NCBI GenBank assembly: GCA_023512835.1 | Contig: CM042089.1 | Span: 11,733,759-11,797,758 of the forward strand | Source: Taxillus chinensis | Taxonomy: Eukaryota; Streptophyta; Magnoliopsida; Santalales; Loranthaceae | Reading direction: 5' to 3' | Length of the DNA stretch: 64,000 bases | In this document: positions 1 through 10,641 of the stretch, piece after piece | How the letters are laid out: each line of letters begins with the position of its first letter | Position numbering within the stretch: the stretch's first letter is position 1 | Program-made: the position numbers and the translations under genes | The notes under the pieces: generated by a model | The model's database searches: none | What the model was told of the DNA's origin: nothing | What the model saw: the letters and a program-made list of their open reading frames with translations, nothing else

Positions 1-415
1 GCAACAGCCCCAAGATTGAAGTCATGGGTCATGAGCCTAGATAACTTTTAAGATATTAGATTGTTAATATAAAATTACTTTAATTATTAAGGGCCAAATA
101 ATCTTTTTTTTTCATTATGTATTAGGTTGAGAAGTTTATATATATGTAATCAACTTATCTGGATGAAATAAGAATTAAGTTATCCTATTCCCTTATTTAT
201 AACATGGCAATAGAGCAGGTTAGGATATAGGTTTTCTATTAAGGCCGTCTTGCCTTCGCCTGTGAGACCTTGTCATCGGTAAAAGTAACGTAGTTTTTTT
301 TCAAGTTAAATTATCAAGGGTTTTATTAGTTTGACTAATAAACAACAGTCCAAAGGTTATTGGGCAATAAAAGAATTACCAAAAATCAACACAAAGGGTG
401 TGATTAATCATCTAA
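1..415. other. AT-rich intergenic DNA
   Basis: No reading frame, repeat boundary or RNA gene is recognisable here. The composition is AT-rich and typical of plant intergenic sequence. A MITE begins directly after it. Confidence 0.5.
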
Positions 416-829
416 GAGCACTAGTAGCAGATTCCCTATATAAGTCTGTTTCCCTAAATTTAGGGAAAAAAGTTAAAAAGTTATAAAATTATTCCCACAG
501 CAAATGCCCTATATTTAACTTTCTCTATAGGGTTTGTACAGTGTTTCCCAATATATTGGAAAATACTATTCATTCCCTATAATTATTAAATTATGTTTTA
601 AAATTTTCTCTCACCTCTCCCTTTCACGTTTCCCATAACATTAACTTTTATTTCATATTAAATTATAAAAAAATTATTATTAAATAAAATAAGTGATATA
701 AAATATTATTTTAATAATATAGAGTTTGATTTAGGGAATCTGCTATGATGTATATTTGTATATGAAAGCAAAAAGTAGTTTGAAACTGTAAATTTAGGGA
801 AACTAATGGGGTAGCTGCTGCTAGTGCCC
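416..829. mobile_element. Harbinger-like MITE, copy 1
   Basis: A 414-bp non-coding element with short terminal inverted repeats: GAGCACTAGTAGC at the left and the complement of GGGCACTAGCAGC at the right. It is flanked on both sides by the trinucleotide TAA, the target duplication expected of PIF/Harbinger-type elements. The inside is AT-rich and has no coding frame. Copies of the same family lie at 23773-24182 and 58790-60073, and the internal sequence matches between them, so the boundaries are supported by comparison. Confidence 0.75.
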
Positions 830-832
830 TAA

Positions 833-1202
833 GATAAATGGTCTACGTGTCCAGAAGTGAGCTTGGGTCAATTACATGTGAGTAAAAGTTACCAACCCAA
901 AATGCCATAAATTGATACCTTTCTTAGACTAAAAGAGTTACTAACTTGTTTTACTTGGTTTTATTTGATTAAAGAAAAATTGATTTTTATTTAGAAAAGT
1001 TTGGGAATATGTAGAGACTCGTGTTTGAGTTGGTCTATGAGATAGTCTGTATTAGTGGATGACACTATTTGAATATAAATGTGTTTGGTGATACAAGTGT
1101 TTTGACAGTAATTAGGTCCAATTTGAAGTTTAGGATCCCAAGAAAGTTAACTATGTAATTTGAGTGATTATTAAATAATGGAAGAAATGAGCAAAAAAAT
1201 AT

Positions 1203-1268
<66 letters not shown>

Positions 1269-1620
1269 CGCTTGGAGCTTGGCCTTTGGGCTGACTAGAG
1301 TCTGATGTCCCCTATATGGTTGGTTGACTGCATGAGGTCCCATATGTGGCAAGCTTGGCTCCACGTTCCCACATATGGTTGGCAAGCTATGAGAGTTTTG
1401 TCATATGTTAACTTGATTTAACGTAGTGGTGGTTGATGTATTATATGATTGTTGTGAATTATTATGGTCTCATATGTATTACATAGGACACTACACTGGC
1501 ACATATATACAGTGAACATGTAATCCTAGATGTTAATTTTGGTAGGATGCTGTGGAGTTGTAGGTCACCTACTAAGCATTTGTGCTCACCCTACATTGTT
1601 GTCTTGTCTTTTCAGGTTCT
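833..1620. repeat. Old repeat flank with GA microsatellite
   Basis: No gene is seen. An uninterrupted GA run of about 60 bases occupies roughly 1209-1268. The part from about 1500 to 1670 resembles the end of an LTR: it has a transcript-end-like stretch followed by TTTTCAGGTTCTGGCACG, comparable in layout to the U5 end of the gypsy LTR that follows. The younger gypsy element may therefore sit inside an older LTR. That nesting is an inference. Confidence 0.45.
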
Positions 1621-1666
1621 GGCACGTGATAGCCATTGGATCTCGTAGTTAAGCAGACTAGACCCC
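1621..1666 (+). repeat. Left copy of a ~46-bp repeat flanking the gypsy element
   Basis: Forty-six bases that begin GGCACGTGATAGCC and end GACTAGACCCC occur again at 10597-10641, immediately after the 3' LTR, with about three differences. The left copy stops four bases before the 5' LTR. Ty3/gypsy integrases usually leave a 5-bp target duplication, and no such pair is visible here. Confidence 0.85.
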
Positions 1667-1842
1667 TAGATGTAAGGACCCGTACCTTGAGTTAGTCACA
1701 GTTTTGCCTTTTGAGTAGAGTTTTTCTAGATTTTGACCTAGTGAATGGACTCCAATGAATTCACGTGCAAAAGGAAAGATGCTTAGAATGATGTCCTCTA
1801 TCTACCACAGAAGTTTCAGGCCAAACGGACGTGTATGTGAGG

Positions 1843-1872
1843 TGCACGTGAAATGGGTCCATTTCACGTGCA
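1843..1872. promoter_or_regulatory. Perfect G-box palindrome in U3
   Basis: Fourteen-base arms, TGCACGTGAAATGG and its exact complement, are separated by two bases. Each arm contains CACGTG, the G-box core bound by plant bZIP and bHLH factors. Further G-boxes lie near 1762 and 1965. In the 3' LTR the right arm has been deleted. A regulatory role is inferred from the motif and its position upstream of the TATA box. Confidence 0.6.
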
Positions 1873-2103
1873 AGTGTGGGTGTCTTCTACATGATGCAAG
1901 GAGGCTAGGGGTGAAGTTTGAGCGCATTTGGAGTGCATTTGGAGTTGTACGTGAATTGGGGAATTCACGTGCAAATTGGCGTGTAGGCATGTTTTTGCAT
2001 GGTTACCTTGGTTTTGTCATTCTAATCATCTTTTCCCAAAGGACCATGTTGGAATTGTGACTATTTTGGTGTGTATGGATGTGGGAAGGTCATAGCTTGT
2101 TCT

Positions 2104-2180
2104 ATCAAAACTACGTCGTTTTGATGCTGGGATTCACTTAATCAAAACTACGTCATTTTGATGTTGTGTTGTCTATATAA
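2104..2180 (+). promoter_or_regulatory. LTR core promoter: paired ACGT palindromes and TATA box
   Basis: Two 22-bp near-palindromes (2104-2125 and 2141-2162) share the half-site ATCAAAAC around an ACGT-containing centre and are spaced 37 bp apart. The second ends about ten bases before the TATA box CTATATAAGG (2173-2182). The same arrangement is kept in the 3' LTR (9275-9296, 9313-9334, TATA near 9345-9352). ACGT cores are typical bZIP sites. The promoter call rests on position and conservation between the two LTRs. Confidence 0.65.
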
Positions 2181-2233
2181 GGAGGAGAAGCCCCTCTGTT
2201 TTAGGGTTAGGGTTTGTTGCTCCACCAGCCGTC

Positions 2234-2270
<37 letters not shown>

Positions 2271-2770
2271 CCCTGGAGCTCCTGGTTCCTGGGCGTCTTG
2301 TGTGGGTGGTCGGTGCTTCGTGGGTGGACGGCGTTCGACGTGGGATCGGGACATTGCTTTGTGTTGTTGCGTTTTACTTGAGGTAGGGGTTCTGTTCTTC
2401 CTAAACCCTCCTCTGTCCTAGGGTTCTAGGGCAGATTATGGGTTATATCTGTTATATATATATAATCCATATAAGTGTGATCTCCTATATGGATGTTGGC
2501 CTTCAGTGGCATTTTGGTGTGATTTTGTGGATTACATGCTATATGTTTGATGAAATGCCTGTGTGAATATAGCTGTGTGTATATGCCCATTACGTGTTTG
2601 GTAATATGCCTGTGTGGCTGGACTTGTGATTTAGTGTATGTATGTATGCTGGGTGTTTGTTCTATGGCCTGAATGGCTGGGATTGTGCACTTGTGAACGG
2701 GTGCACACCAAGTGTTTGGTTTTATGCTTGAGTGACTGTGGTGTGTGTTGTGTGCATGACTGTGCTATCT

Positions 2771-2896
2771 GGCCTGAAGAGGCGGTTAAACTACTTTGCC
2801 TGAGAGGCGGTTAAACCAGTGGCCTGAAGAGGCGGTTAAACTACTTTGCCTGAGAGGCGGTTAAATCAGTGGCCTGAAGAGGCGGTTAAACTACTT
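2771..2896 (+). repeat. 50-bp tandem repeat in LTR (2.5 units)
   Basis: Units begin GGCCTGAAGAGGCGGTTAAA and are 50 bp long. Each contains two AGGCGGTTAAA submotifs, so the array also has a shorter internal period. The 3' LTR holds the same array at about 9965-10090. Confidence 0.85.
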
Positions 2897-3404
2897 GCTT
2901 GAGATGTGTTTTGTTAGCTAGTGTGGCTGGGGCTGGGGTTACGCCCACTTGTGTGATGTTTTATTTTCTTTTTCCTAATACTGTCATGTCACTACACCTG
3001 TGCACATGCATGTAGCCGCTAGGAGCATGGGAAGGGTTGGGGAGACTTGATCCCTACTGAGCTGTGGTTGCTCACCCCTCCTACTGTGTTTGCTTGTTTT
3101 CCAGGGACTTACAGGCGTTAGGTGGATACACCAAGGTGGAAGACCATAATTAACTTTACTCTCTTCCATTTATGTTTTGTTTTTCTTATCGGAATTGATG
3201 TAACCCCAGTGGGGATGGGATTGGAAAGGATTTTGTTGTAATAAACTGGTTTGGATTGCTTTTATGAACATTACTTTCTTGAATGTTGTGGATGTTTAAA
3301 ATGTAATATTCTTGGTTTGTATCCTAACCCCTTTGCCCTCCGTGTGGGTAAAAGGGGAGTCACGTATCGGTTTCCTCGGGTTAGAAATCCGGGGCGTGAC
3401 AATA

Positions 3405-3422
3405 TGGTATCAGAGCATGGTC
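3405..3422 (+). other. Primer-binding site (initiator Met-tRNA)
   Basis: TGGTATCAGAGCATGGTC follows the 5' LTR after three bases. It is complementary to the 3' end of plant initiator methionine tRNA, the usual primer of Ty3/gypsy minus-strand DNA synthesis. Confidence 0.9.
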
Positions 3423-3787
3423 TAGTTGGCCTAGGGTAGTGGGCGGACCTGGTTATCCTAAGTCCTTTGGAGGAGCCTGGAGGGACATGCCTGATCAACA
3501 TGGTCCTCTTTAAGCCTCCAAGGTGTACTTAGGGTAGTCCGGTCTTGTGGAAGGATTTGCATGCATTAGCATTAGGGCACTAGTTACATTTGCTGTGAAT
3601 GTATGCTAAACTGTGGATAAGATCATATGATTAAGTGAAATGTGCAACTCTGATTTGTTTGGCAATGTGTACTGAACAGTGCAATGTGATTGATGCAATG
3701 TATGTGTGCAATGTATGTAGGGTAGAGGTAGTGACGCGATAGATTATAATTGTTTTGACGTTGTGCTTCTTACTCCGTGTAGTAAGA

Positions 3788-4931
3788 ATGCCGCCGAGGA
3801 GAGTGACACGTGCGTTCGGGGCAGTGGTTGATGAGTCATCTGCCCAAGAGGGTCCGGGTGCGGGACCGTTCGTTGGAGGGCATGCGTTGTTACTGGCACA
3901 GCTACAAGAAGGCATCCGGCTGGAGGTACGAGAGCTACGGGAGGGACTCCGGCAGGACGTTCGAGAGGAGGTGCGCCGTGAGATGGCAGCACAGCAGGTG
4001 GTGCCACCACCACCACCACCAGTAGGAGAGCTTCCTCGTGAGCGTGAGAGTTCGCTGGGTGGTGTACCGACTCGTGCAGAGGATGACGTGGTGACACGGT
4101 TCCGAAAGGAACAACCTCCGCGATTCAAGGGGGAAGGTGATCCCGTGGTAGCTGATCAGTGGTTGAGGCAGATCGAGCATGTGTTCTCCTTTCTCCTGCC
4201 TCGGGAAGAGGACAAGGTGCGACCGGACAATTCGACTGGAGGGGGATGCTTTGGAGTGGTGGACGAGTGTCGCAGGGAGCCGTGCGGTGCAACTCATGCT
4301 TTGGGAGGAGTTCTTGCAACTCTTCCATGATGAGTTCTTCCCGGAATTAGTGAGATGGCAGAAGAGGGAAGAATTCGACAGCTTGAAGCAGAGATCCAGG
4401 ACGGTACCTGAGTATGAGCGGGAGTTCCGGAGCTTGAGTAGGTTTGCTCCTGAGACTGTGGCAAGGGAGGACCTGAAGGCCCATAAGTTCACTTTGGGCC
4501 TTAGACCAGCCCTTAGGCAGAGGGTGGCAATTCTACGCTTGAGGACCTATGCTGAGGCTGTGGAGACGGCCCGTGTAGCCGAGAGAGAGCTGGATGATGG
4601 GAGGCAGGCCCATCAGGGTCGCCAGTTGCAGAGTGGGCCTGATCGAGATGCAGGGTCTAAGAGGCTCAAGACGGAGGAGAGGGATAACAGTTCTTTTCGC
4701 AGTCGGGGTCAGACATCTGTGAACCCCGGGAGGTTCACCTTTGGCGGCGGAAGACAGGGTGGTCCATCTGGGGAGTTTACCTAGCACTGTCACTGCTGTG
4801 GAGAGCAGGGTCACTTCAAAGGGGAGTGCCCCAAGAAGGACTGGCGATGCAACAACTGTGGACGAGAGGGCCATTTGCGCCGGGTTTGCAGGAGTGGCAA
4901 CAGGGGAGCGGGGGGCATGGCATCCAGCTGA
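3788..4931 (+). pseudogene. gag (capsid and zinc knuckles), frameshifted
   Basis: Translation probably began at the ATG at 3788 (MPPRRVTRAFG). The first frame holds a charged helical stretch and the start of the retrotransposon gag domain (FRKEQPPRFKGEGDP, about residues 105-120). Near 4215 the frame shifts, and the rest of the capsid domain (WEEFLQLFHDEFFPE, then TVPEYEREFRSLSRFAP) continues in another frame. A TAG at 4782 comes just before two CCHC zinc knuckles (CHCCGEQGHFKGEC and CNNCGREGHLRRVC) that are otherwise in that frame. In an active element this protein forms the virus-like particle in the cytoplasm and binds element RNA. The break near 4215 and the stop make this copy non-functional. 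Confidence 0.9.
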
Positions 4932-5329
4932 GGAGTGATGCTCGTCAGTGGCAGGCCAGCCAGGCAGGATCCAGTCAGACCCGACCCCAGGGGAGGCCGG
5001 AGCAGCAGCAGATTGAAGCTGGAGGCAACCTTAGCGGGAACCGTCCAGTGAGTGAGCCAACCAGTGGCACGGGCCAAGGAAGGGTGTTTGCACTGGAGGC
5101 GACGTACCAGGAGGAGGCTGAGCCACCACCTCCACCAGCTGAGGGTGGAGCAGGACTATCGGTGGTTAGAGGTACCCTCTTGATTTCCCGTACGTTAGCT
5201 TCTGTTCTTTTTGATACGGGTGCATCGTGTTCCTTCGCTGCCGAGCTTCTTATTGATGGCTTGGGGTTAGCTTGTGTGGAGGCCGCAAGGCCCCTAGTTG
5301 TGGAGTCTCCTGGTGGGAGGCATGATTGA
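4826..5329 (+). pseudogene. Retropepsin-like aspartic protease region of pol
   Basis: This frame carries the catalytic motif LFDTGASCSF (about residues 128-137 of the frame), preceded by a proline- and glutamine-rich linker typical of the gag-pol boundary. The aspartate of DTGA is the active-site residue of the dimeric protease that cleaves the polyprotein. The frame ends at a TGA around 5327, while the rest of the protease (the strand with DLILGMDWL) lies in the next frame, so a frameshift separates the two halves. Confidence 0.88.
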
Positions 5330-7245
5330 GGTACGGCGTGTGTGTCGTGGATCGTGTGTTAACCATAGGTGAGGTGGAGCCGAGTTTTGACTTGCATGTG
5401 ATGCCCTTGCGTACTTTTGACCTGATCTTGGGTATGGATTGGCTTATGGCTTTCCAAGCCAAGATGGATCGTTATCGGCGGCGTGTATCCTTCGTGACAC
5501 CTACAGGGACCTCTTGCACCCTGCAGGGGGAGTGGGACTGTGAGGCGAGTCGGGCCAGGCCGGTGATGGACCAGTGGGGTGCCATTACCCACAGGTTGGC
5601 AGTCCTGACCTTTGCTGAGGAGGGTAAGGTGGAAAAGAGGGTGTGGCCCGCTATTGTGGACCAATTTCAGGATGTTTTTCCTGAGGAGTTGAGGAGTTTG
5701 CCACCTAAGAGGAGTGTGGAGTTCACCATTGAGTTGGTGCCGGGGACGGGTCCGATTTCCCAAGTAGCGTATCGTATGGGGCCAGCGGAGCTGAGGGAGC
5801 TGCAAAGGCAAATCGAGGAGTTGGTGGGCCAGGGGTATATCAGACCGAGTACCTCACCTTGGGGTGCTCCGGTGCTCTTTGCTAAGAAGGCTGATGGCAC
5901 ACTTCGTCTCTGCATCGACTACAGGAAGTCGAATTCGATGGCTGTGAAGAATAAGTACCCGTTGCCTCGGATAGATGACCTGTTTGACCAATTGAGTGGG
6001 GCCCAGTGGTTTTCCAAAATAGATTTACGGTTGGGGTATCACCAGCTCAGGGTTAGGGAGGAGGACATCCCTAAGACGGCCTTTCGGTGCAGGTATGGGC
6101 ACTATGAGTGGGTAGTGATGCCTTTCGGGCTCACTAATGCGCCAGCGGTGTTCATGCATTTGATGAACCAAGTCTTTGCCCCATACTTAGACTCATTCGT
6201 GGTGGTGTTTATAGACGATATCTTGGTATATTCCAAGACCGAGAAGGAGCATGTGGAGCACTTAGCAACAGTGTTGCAAACCTTGAGGGACCAGCAGCTG
6301 TTTGCTAAGTTTAGCAAGTGTGAGTTTTGGCTGCAGGAGGTTCACTTTCTTGGCCACGTGGTGTCAGCTGAGGGAGTTAGGGTGGACCCAGCCAAGATTG
6401 AGGCTGTGGCATCGTGGGCGAGGCCAACCAACGTTTTTGAGATCCGTAGCTTTCTTGGCTTGGCGGGGTATTATTGCCGTTTTGTAGAGGGGTTCTCCCG
6501 TTTGGCGGCTCCTATGACGGCGTTGACTAGGAAAGGAGTGAAATTTGAGTGGACGGACAAGTGCCAGCAGGCGTTTGAGACTCTCAAAACCCGTTTGACC
6601 ACTGCGCCGGTGTTGAGGTTACCTCGGGAGGATATTCCATATGAGGTATACTGTGATGCGTCCAAGGTTGGTTTGGGGTGTGTGCTTATGCAGGAGCACA
6701 GTGTGATGGCTTATGGGTCAAGGCAGCTGAAGCCTCATGAGCAGAATTACCCTACTCATGACCTTGAGTTAGCGGCTGTCATCTTCGCCCTGAAGAGTTG
6801 GCAGCATTACCTTTTGGGGGAGAAGTTTGTGGTGTTCTTAGATCACAAGAGCCTTCAGTACATCTTTACCCAGAAGGACTTGAATTTGAGGCAAAGGAGA
6901 TGGGTGGAGTATTTGCAGACCTTTGACTTTACTCTTGCCTATACCCCGGGCAAGGGTAATATTGTGGCCGATGCGTTGAGCAAGAAAAGGGAAAGCCGAG
7001 GTGGTCGTGCGAGAGTGGAAGCCGATGGAGCAATTGGCGATGTTGCGGTGCGGCTTGTTGCTCGTGATAGTGGGACATCCCGAGTCCTTTGGTGGTTGTG
7101 CCTGAGTTGTACCAGCGCGTCCGGGAGGAACAGCTGGGTGACCTTGAGTGTGAGGTTCTCCGTGCCCGTGTTGAGGCTGGTGAGCTATCTGAGGACTAGA
7201 CAGAGGGTCTTGAGCATGAGTTGTCATTTCAGGGGCGGTTGGTAG
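5326..7245 (+). pseudogene. Reverse transcriptase and RNase H of pol
   Basis: A 639-residue open stretch. Its first part finishes the protease fold ([10 protein letters not shown]). The reverse transcriptase follows, with [38 protein letters not shown] and the catalytic [10 protein letters not shown], which is the gypsy form of the YxDD box. RNase H starts at about residue 440 ([36 protein letters not shown]) and ends near [11 protein letters not shown]. Together they copy element RNA into DNA and remove the RNA strand. This domain is the best preserved part of the element; one apparent change is [14 protein letters not shown] where T(V/I)[10 protein letters not shown] is common. The last ~70 codons are out of the family frame. 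Confidence 0.93.
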
Positions 7246-8541
7246 TGGCTTCTTCCCTCAGGGATGAGGTGATGAGGGAGTTTCACCAGTCTAGAGTTGC
7301 TGTGCATCCAGGGGGTACGAAGATGTACCATGCACTTCGGGGACATTTTTGGTGGCCTGGGATGAAACGCGATGTGGTTGCCTTTGTTTCGCGGTGCCTC
7401 ACGTGTCGCAGGTGAAGGCCGAGCATCGGCGGCCGGCGGGCATTTTACTGACCATTGCCCATAGCGGAGTGGAAGTGGGACCACATAGCGATGGATTTTG
7501 TGGATCGGTCTTCCACCCACCACGGGGAGGAAAGATATGATTTGGGTGATTGTGGATCGACTCACAAAGTCGGCCCATTTCCTGGCTGTTCGCGAGCGGG
7601 ACTCTATTGGGACCTTGAGTCACTAGACATGAACGAGATTGTGCGATCGCATAGGGTACCATCATCGGTTGTCTCGACCGGGATTCGAGGTTCACTTCCC
7701 GTTTTTGGGCAGGTTTGCGGGAGGCTATGGGGACCAAGCTTCACTTGAGTACTGCCTTTCACCCTGAGACCGACGGCCAGACATAGAGGACGAATCGGAC
7801 TTTGGAGGACATGTTACGGGCCTGTGTGTTAGATTTTGGGGGTTCGTGGGCGACTCACCTTCCTTTGGTGGAGTTTGCCTACAACAACGGTTACAGGGCA
7901 TCCATTGGGATGGCTCCCTTTGAGGCGTTGTATGGGCGGCCGTGTCGATCACCTTTGTGTTGGACCGAGGTGGGGGAGACAGCTCTCTTGGGACCACAGT
8001 TGGTTCAAGAGGCTACCGAGAAGGTTAAGTTGATTCGACAATGGTTGTTATCGGCTCGAGTCGGTAGAAATCTTATGCGGATCGGCGGCGGCGACCTTTG
8101 GAGTTTTCTGTTGGTGATCATGTGTTTCTTCGTGTTTCTCCACGTCGTGGACATCGACGGTTTGGGCGAGGTTCCAAGCTATCTCCGCGGTTTATTGGTC
8201 CTTTTGAGATTCGGATCGTGTAGGGCCTGTGGCCTACCGCTTAGCGTTACCACCGCGGGCCGAGTTGAGTGCACAACGTGTTTCACGTGTCCCGATTGCG
8301 GAAGTATCACCCTGACCCCACTCATGTGATCGATTGGGGGACATTGGACATTGCGGATGACATGTCCGTTGTTGAGGCCCCTATCCGTATCCTAGATCGG
8401 CGCGAGAAGCTTTTGCGTGGTCGTGCTATTCCTTTGGTTCGCGTCTTGTGGCCAGACCGTGGCATTGAGGAGAAGACATGGGAACGTGAGTCCGTGATGC
8501 GTGAGCGAGATCTGGACTTGTTCGAGGACGAACAATCTTAA
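7221..8541 (+). pseudogene. Integrase with chromodomain-like tail, broken
   Basis: The HHCC zinc-binding region (HPGGTKMYHALRGHFWWPG then CLTCRR) ends at a stop near 7413. The catalytic core resumes in a second frame (WDHIAMDFV) and shifts again. The stretch FGGSWATHLPLVEFAYNNGY at about 7830-7890 is the usual end of the core. The C-terminal frame at 8269-8541 has NVFHVSRLRKYHPD and then a short chromodomain-like segment (VLWPDRGIEEKTWE). Integrase inserts element cDNA into the chromosome, and such tails can steer insertion towards particular chromatin. At least three breaks make this copy inactive. Confidence 0.9.
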
Positions 8542-8852
8542 GCATGGGAGGTGGTCATGGCCAAGGGATAGTGATGTGTTTTCTTGTATTAGTTGTGTAC
8601 GCTTTGGTGTATTTGTATTGTCTTTTAGACATGTGTTCTTATTTGTGATGTGTTTTGAGATGTGTATTTGTGACATGCGGATATGTGTTATATGCATTAT
8701 TGTGGTTATGGATTATGGTGGTACTTTGTTATGTGCTGTTATGTGCCGTGTGCGGTGTATGACCCATTTGGGTGTGGTGGCTTGCCGGGTGGCAAATGGG
8801 TAGCTTGTGTTTGTTTTCCTTGTCTGTCATTTCTTTTCGAGGACGAAAAGTC
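8542..8852 (+). other. Element 3' untranslated region
   Basis: After the last integrase frame, about 310 bp of T- and GT-rich non-coding sequence lead to the polypurine tract. No conserved domain is seen. Confidence 0.6.
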
Positions 8853-8867
8853 TTAAGGGGGAGAGGA
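8853..8867 (+). other. Polypurine tract
   Basis: TTAAGGGGGAGAGGA lies directly before the TGTAAGG start of the 3' LTR. This is the expected site and composition of the plus-strand primer of LTR elements. Confidence 0.85.
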
Positions 8868-9405
8868 TGTAAGGACCCGTACCTTGAGTTAGTCACAGTT
8901 TTGCCTTTTGAGTAGAGTTTTTCTAGATTTTGACCTAGTGAATGGACTCCAATGAATTCACGTGCAAAAGGAAAGATGCTTATAATGATGTCCTCTATCT
9001 ACCACAGAAGTTTCAGGCCAAACGGACGTGTATGTGAGGTGCACGTGAAATGGAAGTGTGGTTGTCTTCTACATGATGCAAGGAGGCTAGGGGTGAAGTT
9101 TGAGCGCATTTGGAGTTGCACGTGAATTGGGGAATTCACGTGCAAATTGGCGTGCAGGCATGTTTTTGCATGGTTACCTTGGTTTTGTCATTCTAATCAT
9201 CTTTTCCCAAAGGACCATGTTGGAATTGTGACTATTTTGGTGTGTATGGATGTGGGAAGGTCATAGCTTGTTCCATCAAAACTACGTCGTTTTGATCTTT
9301 GGGATTCACTTAATCAAAACTACGTCGTTTTGATGTTGTGTTGTCTATATAAGGAGGAGAAGCCCCTCTGTTTTAGGGTTAGGGTTTGTTGCTCCACCAG
9401 CCGTC

Positions 9406-9454
<49 letters not shown>

Positions 9455-10596
9455 GAAGGAGAGCTCCTGGTTGCTGCCGGGCGTCTTGCGTGGGTGGTCG
9501 GTGCTTCGTGGGTGGACGGCGTTCGACGTGGGATCGGGACATTGCTGTGTTGTTGCGTTTTACTTGAGGTAGGGGTTCTGTTCTTCCTAAACCCTCCTCT
9601 GTCCTAGGGTTCTAGGGCAGATTATGGGTTATATCTGTTATATATATATATATATGTAATTCATATAGGTGTGATCTCCTATATGGATGTTGGCCTTCAG
9701 TGGCATTTTGGTGTGATTTTGTGGATTACATGCTATATGTTTGATGAAATGCCTGTGTGAATATAGCTGTGTGTATATGCCCATTACGTGTTTGGTAATA
9801 TGCCTGTGTGGCTAGACTTGTGATTTAGTGTATGTATATATGCTGGGTGTTTGTTCTATGGCCTGAATGGCTGGGATTGTGCACTTGTGAACGGGTGCAC
9901 ACCAAGTGTTTGGTTTTATGCTTGAGTGACTGTGGTGTGTGTTGTGTGCATGATCGTGCTATCTGGCCTGAAGAGGCGGTTAAACTACTTTGCCTGAGAG
10001 GCGGTTAAACCAAGGGCCTGAAGAGGCGGTTAAACTACTTTGCCTGAGAGGCGGTTAAATCGATGGCCTGAAGAGGCGGTTAAACTACTTGCTTGAGATG
10101 TGTTTTGTTAGCCAGGTGTGGGTCAGGGTGGGGTTACGCCCACTTGTGTGATGTTTTATTTTCTTTTTCCTAATACTGTCATGTCACTACACCTGTGCAC
10201 ATGCATGTAGCCGCTAGGAGCATGGGAAGGGTTGGGGAGACTTGATCCCTACTGAGCTGTGGTTGCTCACCCCTCCTACTGTGTTTGCTTGTTTTCCAGG
10301 GACTTACAGGCGTTAGGTGGATATACCAAGGTGGAAGACCATAATTAACTTTACTCTCTTCCATTTATGTTTTGTTTTTCTTATCGGAATTGATGTAACC
10401 CCAGTGGGGATGGGATTGGAAAGGATTTTGTTGTAATAAACTGGTTTGGATTGCTTTTATGAACATTATTTTCTTGAATGTTGTGGATGTTTAAAATGTA
10501 ATATTCTTGGTTTGTATCCTAACCCCTTTGCCCTCCGTGTGGGTAAAAGGGGAGTCACGTACCGGTTTCCTCGGGTTGGAAATCCGGGGCGTGACA
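8868..10596 (+). repeat. 3' LTR
   Basis: A 1729-bp copy of the LTR. It keeps the TATA box, both ACGT palindromes and the 50-bp repeats. Compared with the 5' LTR it has a longer GA run (about 9410-9450) and lacks a short block around the first G-box palindrome. Another G-box palindrome is perfect only here (9116-9145: 13-base arms TTGCACGTGAATT around GGGG). Confidence 0.95.
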
Positions 10597-10641
10597 GGCA
10601 CGCGGTAGCCATTGGATCCGTAGTTAAGCAGACTAGACCCC
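10597..10641 (+). repeat. Right copy of the ~46-bp flanking repeat
   Basis: The match to 1621-1666 begins at the first base after the 3' LTR, so the repeat abuts the element. Past it the sequence differs from the left flank, which shows where the duplicated block stops. Confidence 0.85.

Larger units (their letters stand above)
1671..3401 (+). repeat. 5' LTR
   Basis: A 1731-bp long terminal repeat. The U3 part contains several CACGTG G-boxes, two near-palindromes centred on ACGT and a TATA box at about 2173-2180. A GA microsatellite (about 2237-2265) lies just downstream, in the presumed transcript leader. A 50-bp tandem repeat follows at 2771-2896. It differs from the 3' LTR by point changes, GA-run length and a small deletion in the 3' copy. 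Confidence 0.95.
1671..10596 (+). mobile_element. Full-length degenerate Ty3/gypsy LTR retrotransposon
   Basis: An 8.9-kb element bounded by two direct LTRs (1671-3401 and 8868-10596), both starting TGTAAGGACCCG and ending GGGGCGTGACA. A primer site complementary to initiator Met-tRNA follows the 5' LTR, and a purine tract precedes the 3' LTR. The coding order is gag, protease, reverse transcriptase, RNase H, integrase, which is the Ty3/gypsy order. The integrase tail, with an NVFHVSRLRKY-type stretch and a chromodomain-like end, points to the Tekay/Del chromovirus clade; that clade call is inference. Frameshifts and stops interrupt gag, the protease-RT junction and integrase, so the copy cannot act on its own. 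The LTRs are still very similar, so the insertion is fairly young. Confidence 0.95.

Noticed and set aside
2771..2896. Regular repeats that could suggest a CRISPR-like array
   Set aside because: Units are contiguous without unique spacers and lie within a plant LTR.
3631..4128. Antisense frames over the retrotransposon gag
   Set aside because: They are shadows of the gag coding strand.
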